64,000 nt of DNA from Candidatus Xianfuyuplasma coldseepsis (GTDB lineage: Bacteria; Bacillota_I; Bacilli_A; Izemoplasmatales; Izemoplasmataceae), in the NCBI RefSeq assembly GCF_014023125.1, contig NZ_CP048914.1, forward strand, positions 1,206,698 to 1,270,697, in the 5' to 3' direction. Below, one piece after another: positions 33,008-43,056 of the stretch; position 1 is the first letter of the stretch; each line of letters begins with the position of its first letter. A model generated the notes under the pieces. It saw only the letters and a program-made list of their open reading frames with translations, ran no database searches and was not told where the DNA came from. Both the position numbers and the translations under genes were made by a program.

Positions 33008-36000
33008 ATGAAGAAAATAATGACTTTAGCAATGATACTTTTGAGCGTTGCTTTTTTTAGTGCCTGTGATTTGTTAAATCCAGACACACCAGAAGAGGAT
33101 ACCTCGCCTCCGGTGATCGCACTAACCGGTGGTGTATCAACGTTAGAAGTAGGGGGAACATTTACCGAACCGACTTGTACGGTTACGGATAATGTAGATA
33201 CCGATTTAACCTGTACGAAAACCGGTGAAGTACTAGTCGATACAGTTGGTGAATATACACTAACGTATACGGCAGTGGATAGTGCTGGGAATGAGGCAAC
33301 ACCGCGAACGTTCACCGTTACCGTTACAGCAGAAGTGATTGAGGATACCGAAGCACCCACAATCACAGTAACCGGTGGAACTACGATGATATTTGCTGGT
33401 GAAGAATTTACAGAGCCCGTTTGTGGCGTCACTGACAATATGGATGCGAGCGTAGAGTGTGTTGTAACAGGAACCGTAGATAGTAACACGGCAGGAGAAT
33501 ACACACTTACCTATAATGCAACAGATAATGCCGGTAATGTCGCAGCAACGAAAACTTTTACCGTGAGAGTTATTGACATGTCCGGATCAATCTATCGCCA
33601 ATACTACAATCAAGTTATTGCGTTGGATGGTGCGGTTAATAATCTATCCGATGATCAAAAACGGCTTGTTATCAATTTAGTGAATAGCAATGATTTTATT
33701 GATTTTTTTGGAACCATTGTCGGTGAGTATCAACTTTTAGACGAAGAGATTGATTTAACCGAAGATGAAATTGCCACGTTCATCGATATCTTTGATGATC
33801 TCGTAAATAGCTTAATTGACTATAATTATTTTATGATGCAAGAGTTTTTTGTGGATGATGGGACATTTGTCTATCTTGATGATACGAAAGAAGTAATTTT
33901 ACGATATGTCGGTAGTGATGATGAAGTCGTCATTCCCGATACCGTCGTCACGATTGGATATGGGGCGTTTGCCCGAACAGATATCACGTCGGTAACATTT
34001 TCCAATAGCGTACGACAAATCAGTATCGGTGCCTTTTCCGATACCGAGTTGACAACCATTACCATCCCGGAAACAATTGAATCGATTGGATGGTCATCGT
34101 TTGAGGCAACACCCATTGAATCGATTACGATCGAAGGGGATGCATCTCGCTTTGATGACGTATGGATCCTAACAGGACTATCCTTTGAATTGCATCCTAG
34201 TTATGTTGTACATGAGGTGTATGGGTTCTTAGAAAGTACGGGAACGATCGTTCAGTATTTTGGCAATGCCACGGACCTTGTCATCCCTGAAACCATAAAT
34301 GATATAACGGTTACCGAAATTATGGCGGCAACATTCCGATATGGTGAGATTGTCAACCTGACGATTCCCGCAAGTATTACGACGATTGGGTACGATGCAT
34401 TCAGTCGTAACAACTTCGAATCCATCACCATTTTAGGTGATGAATCCCGGTTTGACGACGTCTGGTTGGAAATTGGCTTCCCGATGGAATTGGCAAGCTT
34501 TATTGTAGAAACAGATGATGGATTTATCTTTAATAAAACAAGCCAAGAAATTATCGTGTATGTTGGTGGTGATACTACCGTTGTCATTCCTTCTGAGATT
34601 GATGGTGTCGCCGTTACTAGCATTGGACAATATGCGTTCTATGACGTATATGGAACGATATCACTTACGATTCCGGAATCGATTACAACCATCGCCCGTC
34701 GATCTTTTGCGTCCTACAGCATTGAAGCAATTACGATATTAGGAGATAGCACACGATTTGATGATGAATGGTTGGATATTGGATTCCCAATTGAACTTGC
34801 CGGATTTGTTACCGTCACTCCCGACGGATTTACCTTTAATACCAATACCGGAGAATTATATTTATATACTGGTGATGCAACAACACTCACAATTCCATCG
34901 CAAATTGATGGCGTTGATGTTGTGATTATTGCCAGCGGTGCATTTGAGAAGAATCGAACCTTAACCAGTGTCACCATTCCCGACACTGTAACGATTATTG
35001 AAGAACGGGCGTTTGCGTCCACCAAAGGTGTTTTAACCCAAGTGTACTTAGGAAGTAATGTTGAAATCATTGGAGATGAAGCCTTTAAAGGTCATGGGAT
35101 TACAACGTTAACAATCCCAGCAAGCGTTACTGATATTGGTGATGAAGCATTCCAAACAACGAATATCATTGGCGAGTCCATCACAACACTTACCATTCTT
35201 GGTGATGAGACGCGTTTTGATGATGAATGGGAAACCATTGGCTTCCCGATGAACCTAGCTACATTTATCGTTACCACTGCGGATGGCTACGTATTCAACA
35301 CGAATACTCAAACCATCATCGAGTATACGGGTACAGCAACCACACTTAGCATTCCGAGTACGATTGATGGAGTAACGGTCATTGGTCTAGGATATGAAGT
35401 ATTTATGGAAGTTGGATTAACCAGTGTGTCTCTTCCAGATACTTTGGAAGTGATCGGTGCCGCAGCCTTTGTCTTTAATAATCTAGCGGACATCACCATT
35501 CCTGCGTCGGTAACGGACATAGAGAGTTATGCGTTCTACGGCAACCCTATTGAGAGCATTACCATCTTAGGTGATGATAGTCGCTTTGATGATGTGTGGG
35601 AAAATGTTGGCTTCCCGATGAACCTAGCTACATTTATCGTTACCTCCGCGGATGGTTACGTCTTCAATACGAATACGCAAACCATCATCGACTATGAAGG
35701 TAGCGCAACAATCATTGATATACCATCACAAATTGATGGTATCGACGTACTGATTATTGGTGAAGAAGTATTTGAAGGACGGACGAATCTGACATCTGTG
35801 ACGATACCAGACACCGTTATTGAGATTAAAGACGAAGCATTTGCGGGAACCAGGGGTGCTTTAACCGAACTCCATCTTGGAAGTGGTGTTGAAGTGATTC
35901 GCTATCGAGCATTTGATGATCACGGTTTGACATCATTGACAATCCCTGAAAGTGTTGAAACGATATACTACGGCGCATTTGAACCCTATTATACTGTTGC

Positions 36001-38074
36001 AGATTCCTTTACAACAATCACCATTCTTGGCGATACATCTCGCTTTGATGAAGATTGGTTGGAGATTGGTTTTCCCATTGAATTAGCAAACTTCATCATC
36101 ACCACCGAAGACGGATTTGTTATTAATACCATAAACGGATGGCTCATGGGCTATACCGGTACAAGTTCAAGTATCGTCATTCCATCGGTCGTTAACGATG
36201 TAGATATATGGTATATTGACGAATACGTGTTTGCCAATCAAAACATCGACACTATCACGATTCCCGAATCCATCTTGTACATTGGCTACGGGGCATTTGC
36301 TGATAATCCAATCACCTCCATTACCATTTTAGGGGATCAAAATCGATTTAATGACAATTGGCGACACATCGGCTTCCCGATGGAACTTGCTCCATTCATT
36401 GTCACAACAGAAGATGGTTTTGTATTCCATACAGAATATCATGCGATTATCGATTATGTCGGTACTGCAACAACCATTATCATTCCCGATGTAATCAATG
36501 ATACAACCGTGTTGATGATTGAGAACTCTGCGTTTACCTCAAGAGGATTGACGAGCGTAACGATTCCCGAAAGTGTTGTCGAAATCGAATACGGTGCCTT
36601 TGCGGACAATCCATTAACCAGCATCACCATTTTAGGAGATTCAACGCGCTTTGATCACATCTGGGAGTACATTGGTTTCCCGATAGAACTAGCCGCGTTC
36701 TTGGTCACAACTCCAGAAGGGTTTGTCTTCAATACGAGCACAGAAACGATTGTCGGATATACCGGAACCGCAACAACGCTCACAATCCCAGCTGAAATTG
36801 AAGGAGTTCCAGTAACCGCGATTGGCTATAGTGCTTTTGAAGGGAACCGCACATTAACATCCGTCACCATTCCCGACAGCGTCCATGAAATTTTGTTCCG
36901 GGCTTTCGCATCCACCAAGGGTGTATTGACGGAAGTCATTCTAGGGAACAACGTCGAAGTAATTGATGATATGGCCTTCAAAGGTCATGGAATTACAACT
37001 TTAGTTATTCCGGAAAGTGTCCAATATATCGGATATGAAGCCTTCCATACCACCAATGAAATCGGGGTATCCTTAACCAGTATTACCATCTTAGGTGATG
37101 CTTCCCGATTTAATGATATGTGGGAAGAAATTGGCTTCCCAATGGAACTCGCAACGTTCATAATCACAACCCCTGAAGGCATTGTGTTTGATACCACCGC
37201 AAACGATATTATCGACTACGTTGGAGAATCCAGTGTCCTAGTCATTCCAAGTGAAATTAACGGTGTAGTCATTACCTACATTGGGGAACTAATTTTTGCG
37301 TATAAAGGACTTACCGATATAACGATTCCAGAAACTGTGACCATTATTGATTATATGGCCTTTACTGGAAATTCACTTGAAAGTATTACTATTCTAGGGG
37401 ATACGAGTCGCTTTGATGAGATGTGGATGCATATTGGCTTTCCGATTGAATTAGCACCGTTTATCCATATTACAGATGACGGAATTGTATTTCATAAAAC
37501 ACTCCAAGCCATCATCGACTACACCGGAAACGCTACGGAGATTGTAATTCCTGCATCCATTGATGGAATAGCAGTCTTGAGTATTGAAGACCATGTCTTT
37601 GCATATAACGCTATTACCAGTGTCACAATCCCAGAGACCGTTATCGAAATTGGTATGAACGCCTTTGCGAATAACCCACTCACCTCAATTACAATTCTCG
37701 GTGATGAGACTCGCTTTGATGATGTCTGGGAAAACATAGGGTTCCCACCAGATCTCTCACGAATCGATTATCAAGTCGTACAACTGGGTGATGTTATCAT
37801 CACATCCATCAGTGAAAGTGGTGAAAACGATTATTATCAAATCGAACTCACCGAAACCACAACCATTCGTGTATACACCGAATCATCGAATGATACCTAT
37901 GGGTATTTGTATGATGCAAATTTTCTTGATCTAATTCATAACGATGATGCCGGAGAAGGAACCAACTTTGAATTTTCCTATACATTAGAACCTGGTATCT
38001 ACTATATACGTGTACGCGCCTATAGCGAGTTTGCCACATTCGATTACGAGTTGCATATTGAGTCAGATCAGTAA
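33008..38074 (+). CDS. giant surface lipoprotein with Ig-like domains, BspA-type LRR modules and a PPC-like domain
   Basis: This 1,688-residue protein has a lipoprotein signal (FFSAC). Two DUF5011-like Ig modules (about 30-190) contain Cys pairs. A helical linker follows, then about 290-1590 is filled with LRR_5/BspA-type repeats (VTIPDSVxxIxxxAFA) arranged in about eleven higher-order modules. Each module ends with TILGDxxRFDDxW and IGFPxELAxF, followed by a strand pair and IPxxIDGV. The last 100 residues resemble a bacterial pre-peptidase C-terminal (PPC) domain (ESGENDYYQIEL, GIYYIRVRAY). The start at 33008 is favoured because AGGGAGG abuts the earlier ATG. A role in adhesion is likely. 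Confidence 0.85.
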   Translation: MKKIMTLAMILLSVAFFSACDLLNPDTPEEDTSPPVIALTGGVSTLEVGGTFTEPTCTVTDNVDTDLTCTKTGEVLVDTVGEYTLTYTAVDSAGNEATPRTFTVTVTAEVIEDTEAPTITVTGGTTMIFAGEEFTEPVCGVTDNMDASVECVVTGTVDSNTAGEYTLTYNATDNAGNVAATKTFTVRVIDMSGSIYRQYYNQVIALDGAVNNLSDDQKRLVINLVNSNDFIDFFGTIVGEYQLLDEEIDLTEDEIATFIDIFDDLVNSLIDYNYFMMQEFFVDDGTFVYLDDTKEVILRYVGSDDEVVIPDTVVTIGYGAFARTDITSVTFSNSVRQISIGAFSDTELTTITIPETIESIGWSSFEATPIESITIEGDASRFDDVWILTGLSFELHPSYVVHEVYGFLESTGTIVQYFGNATDLVIPETINDITVTEIMAATFRYGEIVNLTIPASITTIGYDAFSRNNFESITILGDESRFDDVWLEIGFPMELASFIVETDDGFIFNKTSQEIIVYVGGDTTVVIPSEIDGVAVTSIGQYAFYDVYGTISLTIPESITTIARRSFASYSIEAITILGDSTRFDDEWLDIGFPIELAGFVTVTPDGFTFNTNTGELYLYTGDATTLTIPSQIDGVDVVIIASGAFEKNRTLTSVTIPDTVTIIEERAFASTKGVLTQVYLGSNVEIIGDEAFKGHGITTLTIPASVTDIGDEAFQTTNIIGESITTLTILGDETRFDDEWETIGFPMNLATFIVTTADGYVFNTNTQTIIEYTGTATTLSIPSTIDGVTVIGLGYEVFMEVGLTSVSLPDTLEVIGAAAFVFNNLADITIPASVTDIESYAFYGNPIESITILGDDSRFDDVWENVGFPMNLATFIVTSADGYVFNTNTQTIIDYEGSATIIDIPSQIDGIDVLIIGEEVFEGRTNLTSVTIPDTVIEIKDEAFAGTRGALTELHLGSGVEVIRYRAFDDHGLTSLTIPESVETIYYGAFEPYYTVADSFTTITILGDTSRFDEDWLEIGFPIELANFIITTEDGFVINTINGWLMGYTGTSSSIVIPSVVNDVDIWYIDEYVFANQNIDTITIPESILYIGYGAFADNPITSITILGDQNRFNDNWRHIGFPMELAPFIVTTEDGFVFHTEYHAIIDYVGTATTIIIPDVINDTTVLMIENSAFTSRGLTSVTIPESVVEIEYGAFADNPLTSITILGDSTRFDHIWEYIGFPIELAAFLVTTPEGFVFNTSTETIVGYTGTATTLTIPAEIEGVPVTAIGYSAFEGNRTLTSVTIPDSVHEILFRAFASTKGVLTEVILGNNVEVIDDMAFKGHGITTLVIPESVQYIGYEAFHTTNEIGVSLTSITILGDASRFNDMWEEIGFPMELATFIITTPEGIVFDTTANDIIDYVGESSVLVIPSEINGVVITYIGELIFAYKGLTDITIPETVTIIDYMAFTGNSLESITILGDTSRFDEMWMHIGFPIELAPFIHITDDGIVFHKTLQAIIDYTGNATEIVIPASIDGIAVLSIEDHVFAYNAITSVTIPETVIEIGMNAFANNPLTSITILGDETRFDDVWENIGFPPDLSRIDYQVVQLGDVIITSISESGENDYYQIELTETTTIRVYTESSNDTYGYLYDANFLDLIHNDDAGEGTNFEFSYTLEPGIYYIRVRAYSEFATFDYELHIESDQ

Positions 38075-38090
38075 TTTAAAATATCGATAC

Positions 38091-38121
38091 AAAAGACATA
38101 CTATAAAGTATGTCTTTTTTT
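38091..38121 (+). terminator. terminator after the giant lipoprotein
   Basis: AAAAGACATACT-ATAA-AGTATGTCTTTT followed by TTT. Confidence 0.85.
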
Positions 38122-38190
38122 GTTCGACTATCATAAAAACGTTAAATATGAAACAAATAATGTGAATATGTCTCATAAAATATAAAAAAC

Positions 38191-38235
38191 TTGCGTACAA
38201 CTAATTTGTACGTTACAATAAGTTGTACGGTGAAG
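38191..38235 (+). promoter_or_regulatory. promoter with palindromic operator before the second winged-helix regulator
   Basis: TTGCGT (38191-38196) and TACAAT (38214-38219) are 17 nt apart. Between them lies GTACAA-CTAAT-TTGTAC (38195-38211), a perfect inverted repeat. A further TTGTAC follows the -10 box, as the direct repeats do before the paralog at 733. Confidence 0.65.
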
Positions 38236-38270
38236 ATGTACACAAAAATCATTACTTGGAGAGTGATACA

Positions 38271-38858
38271 ATGAACAGAAAAGTACTACATACCGATAAA
38301 GAAGTTCGAATTGCTTTTGATCCCTACCGAATAAAGATACTACGACTGTTTATCCTTCATAAAGGAGAGGCGATGACGGCGAAACAAGTGGCAGATCATC
38401 TTGGGGAACCACCTTCGAAAATCAATTATCACATCAAGAAGTTAGAAAGCATTGACATCCTCCAATTGGATCATACCGAGAATATTAATGGCATTCTTGC
38501 CAAGTATTACGTCTTACCCTATGATACAGTAGCGATGAAGTCCGAGGAAATCTCACCACTCATCCGCAAACAGGCGTTACAATCCATTCAAGAATCGAAT
38601 TTTCAAATTTGCTTAAAACGATTCTTAAACGAAATCCCCCAAGCGAAAATCGTTTGCCAACAACAAACGGATGATAATGATTTCTACTTTGGTACCGAAT
38701 ATTTTTCGATTTTCATTAACGACGATCAATTCAACGACTTAGCCCGAAAAGTAGTTGACGTACTACGACCATATATGGAATCAAAAGACAACCTCAACGA
38801 ATACAAAGTGTTTATGTCATCACTGAAAATTAGCGATTCGTCAAAACAAGAGAAGTAA
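38271..38858 (+). CDS. winged-helix (ArsR/HTH_20-like) transcriptional regulator, paralog of 733
   Basis: This 195-residue protein has an N-terminal winged helix with FDPYRIKILRLF, AKQVADHLGEPPSKINYHIKKL and SIDILQL, followed by a C-terminal domain of about 110 residues that I do not recognise. TTGGAGAG is located before the ATG at 38271. It is the closest relative in this window of the regulator at 733, in both protein and promoter design. It precedes two small genes, which it may control together with itself. Confidence 0.75.
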   Translation: MNRKVLHTDKEVRIAFDPYRIKILRLFILHKGEAMTAKQVADHLGEPPSKINYHIKKLESIDILQLDHTENINGILAKYYVLPYDTVAMKSEEISPLIRKQALQSIQESNFQICLKRFLNEIPQAKIVCQQQTDDNDFYFGTEYFSIFINDDQFNDLARKVVDVLRPYMESKDNLNEYKVFMSSLKISDSSKQEK

Positions 38859-38893
38859 ACCATTGAGGTTGGACCATACTACATAATAATTAC

Positions 38894-38928
38894 CTGGAGC
38901 ACCGTCCAACGGATGCTCCAGTTTTGTT
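38894..38928 (+). terminator. terminator after the regulator
   Basis: CTGGAGCA and TGCTCCAG form an 8-bp stem, followed by TTTTGTTTT. The next gene starts 20 nt later, so it may act as an attenuator. Confidence 0.7.
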
Positions 38929-38947
38929 TTGAAAAGGAGGAAATCAT

Positions 38948-39253
38948 ATGAATATTGCCGGAAAAGACATGATTCATCAAATCCAAACGTATGTACATCA
39001 AGGTGCACTTAAAGAAGCCTATAAATTTGCACTAGAACATGATTGTATCGAGGAAGAATACCAACAACAAATCACGTGTTTCAGATACTTACTAGGTTGT
39101 ATAAATGGAGAAACAGGGCAAAACAATCAATTTTCATTCACATCAACTCCAAATATTCAACCACAGGGATTCGAATCAATCAAGCATCAAATGGATATCA
39201 AGTGTCAAGGTAAAATGTTTGAACATCTACGACAATTATGTAAAGAATACTAG
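38948..39253 (+). CDS. small hypothetical cytoplasmic protein
   Basis: This 101-residue protein has a strong ribosome binding site (AAAAGGAGG). It is mostly helical and has four Cys (residues 33, 44, 51, 85) and no membrane span. I do not recognise it. It lies directly downstream of the regulator terminator and 45 nt before a small secreted protein, so the two may be co-transcribed. Confidence 0.55.
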   Translation: MNIAGKDMIHQIQTYVHQGALKEAYKFALEHDCIEEEYQQQITCFRYLLGCINGETGQNNQFSFTSTPNIQPQGFESIKHQMDIKCQGKMFEHLRQLCKEY

Positions 39254-39298
39254 TCGATAAATAGTTGAGTAGTTGATAGGAGAAAAAGGAGAGAAAAA

Positions 39299-39637
39299 AT
39301 GAAATCAATGACCATGAAAAAAGTTTTAATGATAACCCTATTCATTATGATCATGATAGGTTATTCGCAATATCAAGATAATCAAGTATTTGCCAATACA
39401 ACAATAAGTATCGAAGACCACTTAATAGAGAGTGATGATTCCAAAGATGCAGTTGTCGCAATCCCTGTTAAATTTGAAGAGGATGAGTATTCAGGTGGAG
39501 AAGTATTTACACTAGTTCATACAACATCAAAAGGAGAAGGATTATGTATCGAATATACCGAGATGAGTATCATCAACGATGTAATCAATACCAATATTAT
39601 TGGATCTTCAGAATATTATTTTGCAAGAAATAAATAA
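39299..39637 (+). CDS. small secreted hypothetical protein
   Basis: This 112-residue protein has a signal peptide (KKVLMITLFIMIMIG then a possible cleavage site at VFANT). The mature part is about 80 residues, acidic and beta-like, and resembles no family I know. AAAGGAGAG is located before the ATG. It ends in a convergent terminator. Confidence 0.55.
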   Translation: MKSMTMKKVLMITLFIMIMIGYSQYQDNQVFANTTISIEDHLIESDDSKDAVVAIPVKFEEDEYSGGEVFTLVHTTSKGEGLCIEYTEMSIINDVINTNIIGSSEYYFARNK

Positions 39638-39666
39638 AGCATGATTCACCAGAATCATGCTTTTTT
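39636..39666. terminator. convergent terminator
   Basis: AAAGCATGATTC-ACCA-GAATCATGCTTT followed by TTT; serves the small secreted gene and the YwaF-like gene on the other strand. Confidence 0.85.
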
Positions 39667-40359
39667 ATTAGGTTTTTCTTGTAATACTATTGGTAGATAC
39701 ATCGCATGCATCAATAATGCAGCAAGTGGTACAAAAACGAGTAAGTACACGACTTGATTGATGTCTACTAAAAAGTTCATAAAATCTGCGGGAGCATGGA
39801 ATAAGAACAGTTCATCCGATCCACCGTAACGGTAGTACGCATATCCCGAAATGAAACTATAGATGGCTAAGATTACCATCGATAGGTGTAAATCTTTTGC
39901 ATTCGGTGTATACCCTAATACGCGATATCCGTATACGGCCAACCATCCGATGGTTGCATGGGCCCCAAAGTAGGTCCACCCACTCCAACGATCCAGTCCC
40001 CATAACGTATCAAAGAAGAGGAAGGTTAGTAACGTACCAAAGGCATAGAAGTAAAAAATCTTATATGCTTTTTCGTTTGAAAAGGCAATCGCGAAGGTGA
40101 GACCATATAGCGATATGGCACAAAGTGGTAATCGGAACAAGGATCCATTTAACATTCGTCCTTCAAACACACGCCACTCGAACAAGACAACTAAAAATAT
40201 CAAACCATAGCGAAACCATTTTTCTTTGGAACTAGATCCAATCTTTGGTCCGAGTATCCACAACACAACAAGTGATGCAATAAACACAAGTAAAATCATA
40301 ATATGAGTAAAACCAAACCAGGGTATTGTTTGGCCAATCTCATTGCTGAAGAAATCCAT
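39655..40359 (-). CDS. YwaF/TIGR02206-type integral membrane protein
   Basis: This 234-residue protein has about seven membrane segments, with the same scheme as the protein at 10615: FGFTHIMILL, a W/E-rich third span (LFEWRVFEGR), LPLCAISLYG, and a central WTYFGAHATIGW. GAGGTGC lies before the ATG at 40359. The function of this family is not established. Confidence 0.65.
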   Translation of the reverse strand: MDFFSNEIGQTIPWFGFTHIMILLVFIASLVVLWILGPKIGSSSKEKWFRYGLIFLVVLFEWRVFEGRMLNGSLFRLPLCAISLYGLTFAIAFSNEKAYKIFYFYAFGTLLTFLFFDTLWGLDRWSGWTYFGAHATIGWLAVYGYRVLGYTPNAKDLHLSMVILAIYSFISGYAYYRYGGSDELFLFHAPADFMNFLVDINQVVYLLVFVPLAALLMHAMYLPIVLQEKPNKKA

Positions 40360-40506
40360 AATGCACCTCATATATTTTTTTCTTATTATATCACACAAAG
40401 CCAGGAAGTTCCATCATCAATTGTTATCAATTATACACCAAATAACTCGTTTGTTAAACGGTGATTTCATGGTATAATAAAGTATCATTTTAACTAGGAG
40501 GAACCT

Positions 40507-41448
40507 ATGGCAATTATCGGTTTGGATATCGGGGGAACGAAAATTCTCGGTGCCGTTTTTAATGATCAAGGGCAAATAATGGATAAGGAAAAACAACCAT
40601 CCAAAGCAGATGATGGATTCGAGCGATTTATGCAACAAGTCTATCATGTGATCGATGAACTCATCAATCGAAGTGATGAATCCATTCAAGGAATCGGGAT
40701 TGGTTTCCCAGGAACTATTGATCAGAATGGACACGTTATATTTGCACCAAACCTTCCCGTTGAACAATTTGATTTGGCGGGGCACCTTGCAGATCGATAT
40801 CATACGAAGGTCTTAGTCGGTAATGATGTCAATCTCGGGACGTATGGGGAGTACTGTGAACTGGATATTCCCTATAAAAACGTGATTGGACTCTTTCCGG
40901 GAACGGGTCTTGGTGGCGGGATTGTCATCAACGGAGAACTCTATATTGGCCAAGGTTCTGCAGGTGAACTGGGTCACATTGTTGTTCGTAAAAATGGTGT
41001 CAAATGCAGCTGTGGCAACAAAGGTTGTCTGGAAAGTTATGCCTCCAAAAAAGGCATTTTAGCCTACATTAAAAAAGAGATGAAGAAAGGTCGTAAGACC
41101 GTATTAAAAAAAGAAGCCAAAGCCGGTGTTGTCAAAAGTTCACAACTGCGTAAGGCTGTGGAAGACGGTGACGTGTTAACCATCGAAGCCATCGATCAAT
41201 TCAAAGCGTATCTAGGAATGGGTGTCGGGATTATCATGAACATCTTCAATCCCGATTTGGTCATCATCGGTGGTGGCATCGTTGAGAACTTCGGCAAAGA
41301 ATTAATGAAAGACATTCGCAAACACGCCAAAGCGTACACGTTACCAGGGATCTATGAAAATACGAAGTTAAGACACTCAAAACTAGGAGATGACACGGTT
41401 ATATATGGTGGATACCACCTGATAAAATCAGCGATGAGTACAAATTAA
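40507..41448 (+). CDS. ROK-family sugar kinase, glucokinase-like
   Basis: This 313-residue protein has the ATP-binding start GLDIGGTKILGAVF, the ROK signature around GTGLGGGIVINGELY, GELGHIVV, the zinc-binding motif CSCGNKGCLE, and catalytic Asp in VGNDVN. The length fits Firmicutes glucokinases. It probably phosphorylates glucose with ATP as the first step of glycolysis. TAGGAGG is located before the ATG. Confidence 0.88.
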   Translation: MAIIGLDIGGTKILGAVFNDQGQIMDKEKQPSKADDGFERFMQQVYHVIDELINRSDESIQGIGIGFPGTIDQNGHVIFAPNLPVEQFDLAGHLADRYHTKVLVGNDVNLGTYGEYCELDIPYKNVIGLFPGTGLGGGIVINGELYIGQGSAGELGHIVVRKNGVKCSCGNKGCLESYASKKGILAYIKKEMKKGRKTVLKKEAKAGVVKSSQLRKAVEDGDVLTIEAIDQFKAYLGMGVGIIMNIFNPDLVIIGGGIVENFGKELMKDIRKHAKAYTLPGIYENTKLRHSKLGDDTVIYGGYHLIKSAMSTN

Positions 41449-41466
41449 AAAGGGGAGAAACATGCT

Positions 41467-42243
41467 ATGAAAAAATGGATTATAATTGCAATACCAAGTG
41501 TATTTGCACTTGTTGCTTTTGTCTTTTTGCTTATAACAACACCATATAAAGTCTATTTTTACGACAGTCATGATGGACAACAGTATGAACTCGCAACCAT
41601 TTACCAAATTGGTGAGAAGATTACCATAAAAAACCGATGGTTCCGTGACTTTGAGCAACGCGAGAAATCGGGATTACTTGTTTTTGTAGGGGACGATCAA
41701 TATACCTACCGGGCATACACATTTTTAAACGTAAAAAATGATACCCGCTATGACGACTATATGGATGAATATCAGGAATTATACGAAGAGTATAACACCT
41801 TCACTTTCACACCACAGTGGTATGAGAAAGATTCCAATACGTCACTTGATATCGAGAAAACAGATCCGCTTGAACATGAACGACTAGAAGTTGCCGTTGG
41901 CGTAACAAGCGAACCGTATCGTATATATGGCAGTGGTGTTTACATCGTACCAAGTTATACAAGTGAAGGTGCATTAATCAACGATAGCGTATTGATGATA
42001 TTCGGTAGTGGTACCAGTTTAAACGACACGAGTACATACGATGAGGAACAGTTCATTACCCAAGAAATCTTGTACAGTATTTTTACCATTGATAATGGTG
42101 AAGAAACCCTTGAACTCATGGTACCCTATTTCATGGTTGGCGGACTGTTATTGCATCCAACCAATGATGCAGAGCACTTCACCTATTCCTATCACAATCA
42201 TGATGTAATCATGGAGGCTGTCAATTACATGATTGAAGAATAA
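41467..42243 (+). CDS. hypothetical membrane-anchored protein
   Basis: This 258-residue protein has one N-terminal membrane span (about residues 4-24) and an extracellular, Tyr/Glu/Asp-rich beta-type domain. No known motif is seen. GGGGAG lies upstream of the ATG, 18 nt after the ROK kinase, so it could be transcribed with it. It ends at a terminator. Confidence 0.6.
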   Translation: MKKWIIIAIPSVFALVAFVFLLITTPYKVYFYDSHDGQQYELATIYQIGEKITIKNRWFRDFEQREKSGLLVFVGDDQYTYRAYTFLNVKNDTRYDDYMDEYQELYEEYNTFTFTPQWYEKDSNTSLDIEKTDPLEHERLEVAVGVTSEPYRIYGSGVYIVPSYTSEGALINDSVLMIFGSGTSLNDTSTYDEEQFITQEILYSIFTIDNGEETLELMVPYFMVGGLLLHPTNDAEHFTYSYHNHDVIMEAVNYMIEE

Positions 42244-42254
42244 TAACAGAATTG

Positions 42255-42281
42255 ACACAGGACACCCATCCTGTGTTTTTT
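42255..42281 (+). terminator. terminator of the ROK kinase operon
   Basis: ACACAGGA and TCCTGTGT form an 8-bp stem followed by TTTTT. Confidence 0.75.
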
Positions 42282-42282
42282 G

Positions 42283-42311
42283 TTTACATTCGTATTGTTG
42301 ATTGCTATAAT
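42283..42311 (+). promoter_or_regulatory. rluF promoter
   Basis: TTTACA (42283-42288) and TATAAT (42306-42311) are 17 nt apart. Confidence 0.6.
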
Positions 42312-42339
42312 GAGAACGGATTAGAAGCGAGGAATCTCT

Positions 42340-43056
42340 ATGTCTACACGATTAAACAAATACTTAAGTGAAATTGGATATTGCAGTCGGCGAAAAGCCG
42401 ATTCTTTAATTGAACAAGGACTTGTTAAGGTGAATGGCGTCGTTGCAACATTAGGAGATCATGTCGACGAAGACGCGCTCATTCTCGTCAACGACGAACC
42501 CATCAATCAAGATAATGACTTTGTCTATATTGTCCTGAATAAACCACAAGGGATTACCTCAACAACCGACAAGAAGGATCCGACAAATGTGATCGATTAT
42601 ATTACGTTTCCCAAACGGATTTTCCCCATCGGTCGCCTGGATAAAGATAGTGAAGGATTATTGCTGTTAACGAATGACGGCGATATTGTCAATAAGATAT
42701 TACGTTCCGGAAACAACCATGAAAAAGAATACATCGTTAATGTTCATAAACCAATTACCAGAGAATTTATCACACAAATGCGTAACGGTGTTGAAATTCT
42801 GGGTACCATCACAAAGAAAGCAAACGTGAAACAAACGAACAAACAGACCTTTAAGATTACACTTACCGAAGGAATGAATCGCCAAATCCGACGGATGTGT
42901 AGTGCTCTTGGATACCGCGTTCGCTCGTTAAAACGGATTCGAATTATGAACATCACGGATTACGGTCTTGAAAAAGGATCGTGGCGTTATTTGACACCAC
43001 AGGAAATTCAAACGATTCATCGCTTAACAAAAGATTCGAAGAAGGTGGCTGAATGA
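42340..43056 (+). CDS. rluF: 23S rRNA pseudouridine synthase, RluF type
   Basis: This 238-residue protein has an S4 RNA-binding domain (RLNKYLSEIGYCSRRKADSLI) and the RsuA/RluB/RluF catalytic motif GRLDKDSEGLLLLTNDGD, in which the Asp of GRLD is catalytic. KILRSGNNHEKEYIVNV and RQIRRMCSALGY fit RluF better than RluB. Expected to modify a uridine in 23S rRNA. The stop overlaps the start of the small membrane gene downstream (ATGA). Confidence 0.85.
   Translation: MSTRLNKYLSEIGYCSRRKADSLIEQGLVKVNGVVATLGDHVDEDALILVNDEPINQDNDFVYIVLNKPQGITSTTDKKDPTNVIDYITFPKRIFPIGRLDKDSEGLLLLTNDGDIVNKILRSGNNHEKEYIVNVHKPITREFITQMRNGVEILGTITKKANVKQTNKQTFKITLTEGMNRQIRRMCSALGYRVRSLKRIRIMNITDYGLEKGSWRYLTPQEIQTIHRLTKDSKKVAE

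Noticed and set aside
42340-43056. Mycoplasma-type genetic code (UGA as Trp)
   Set aside because: TGA ends several well-defined genes, including this one, and Trp residues are encoded by TGG.
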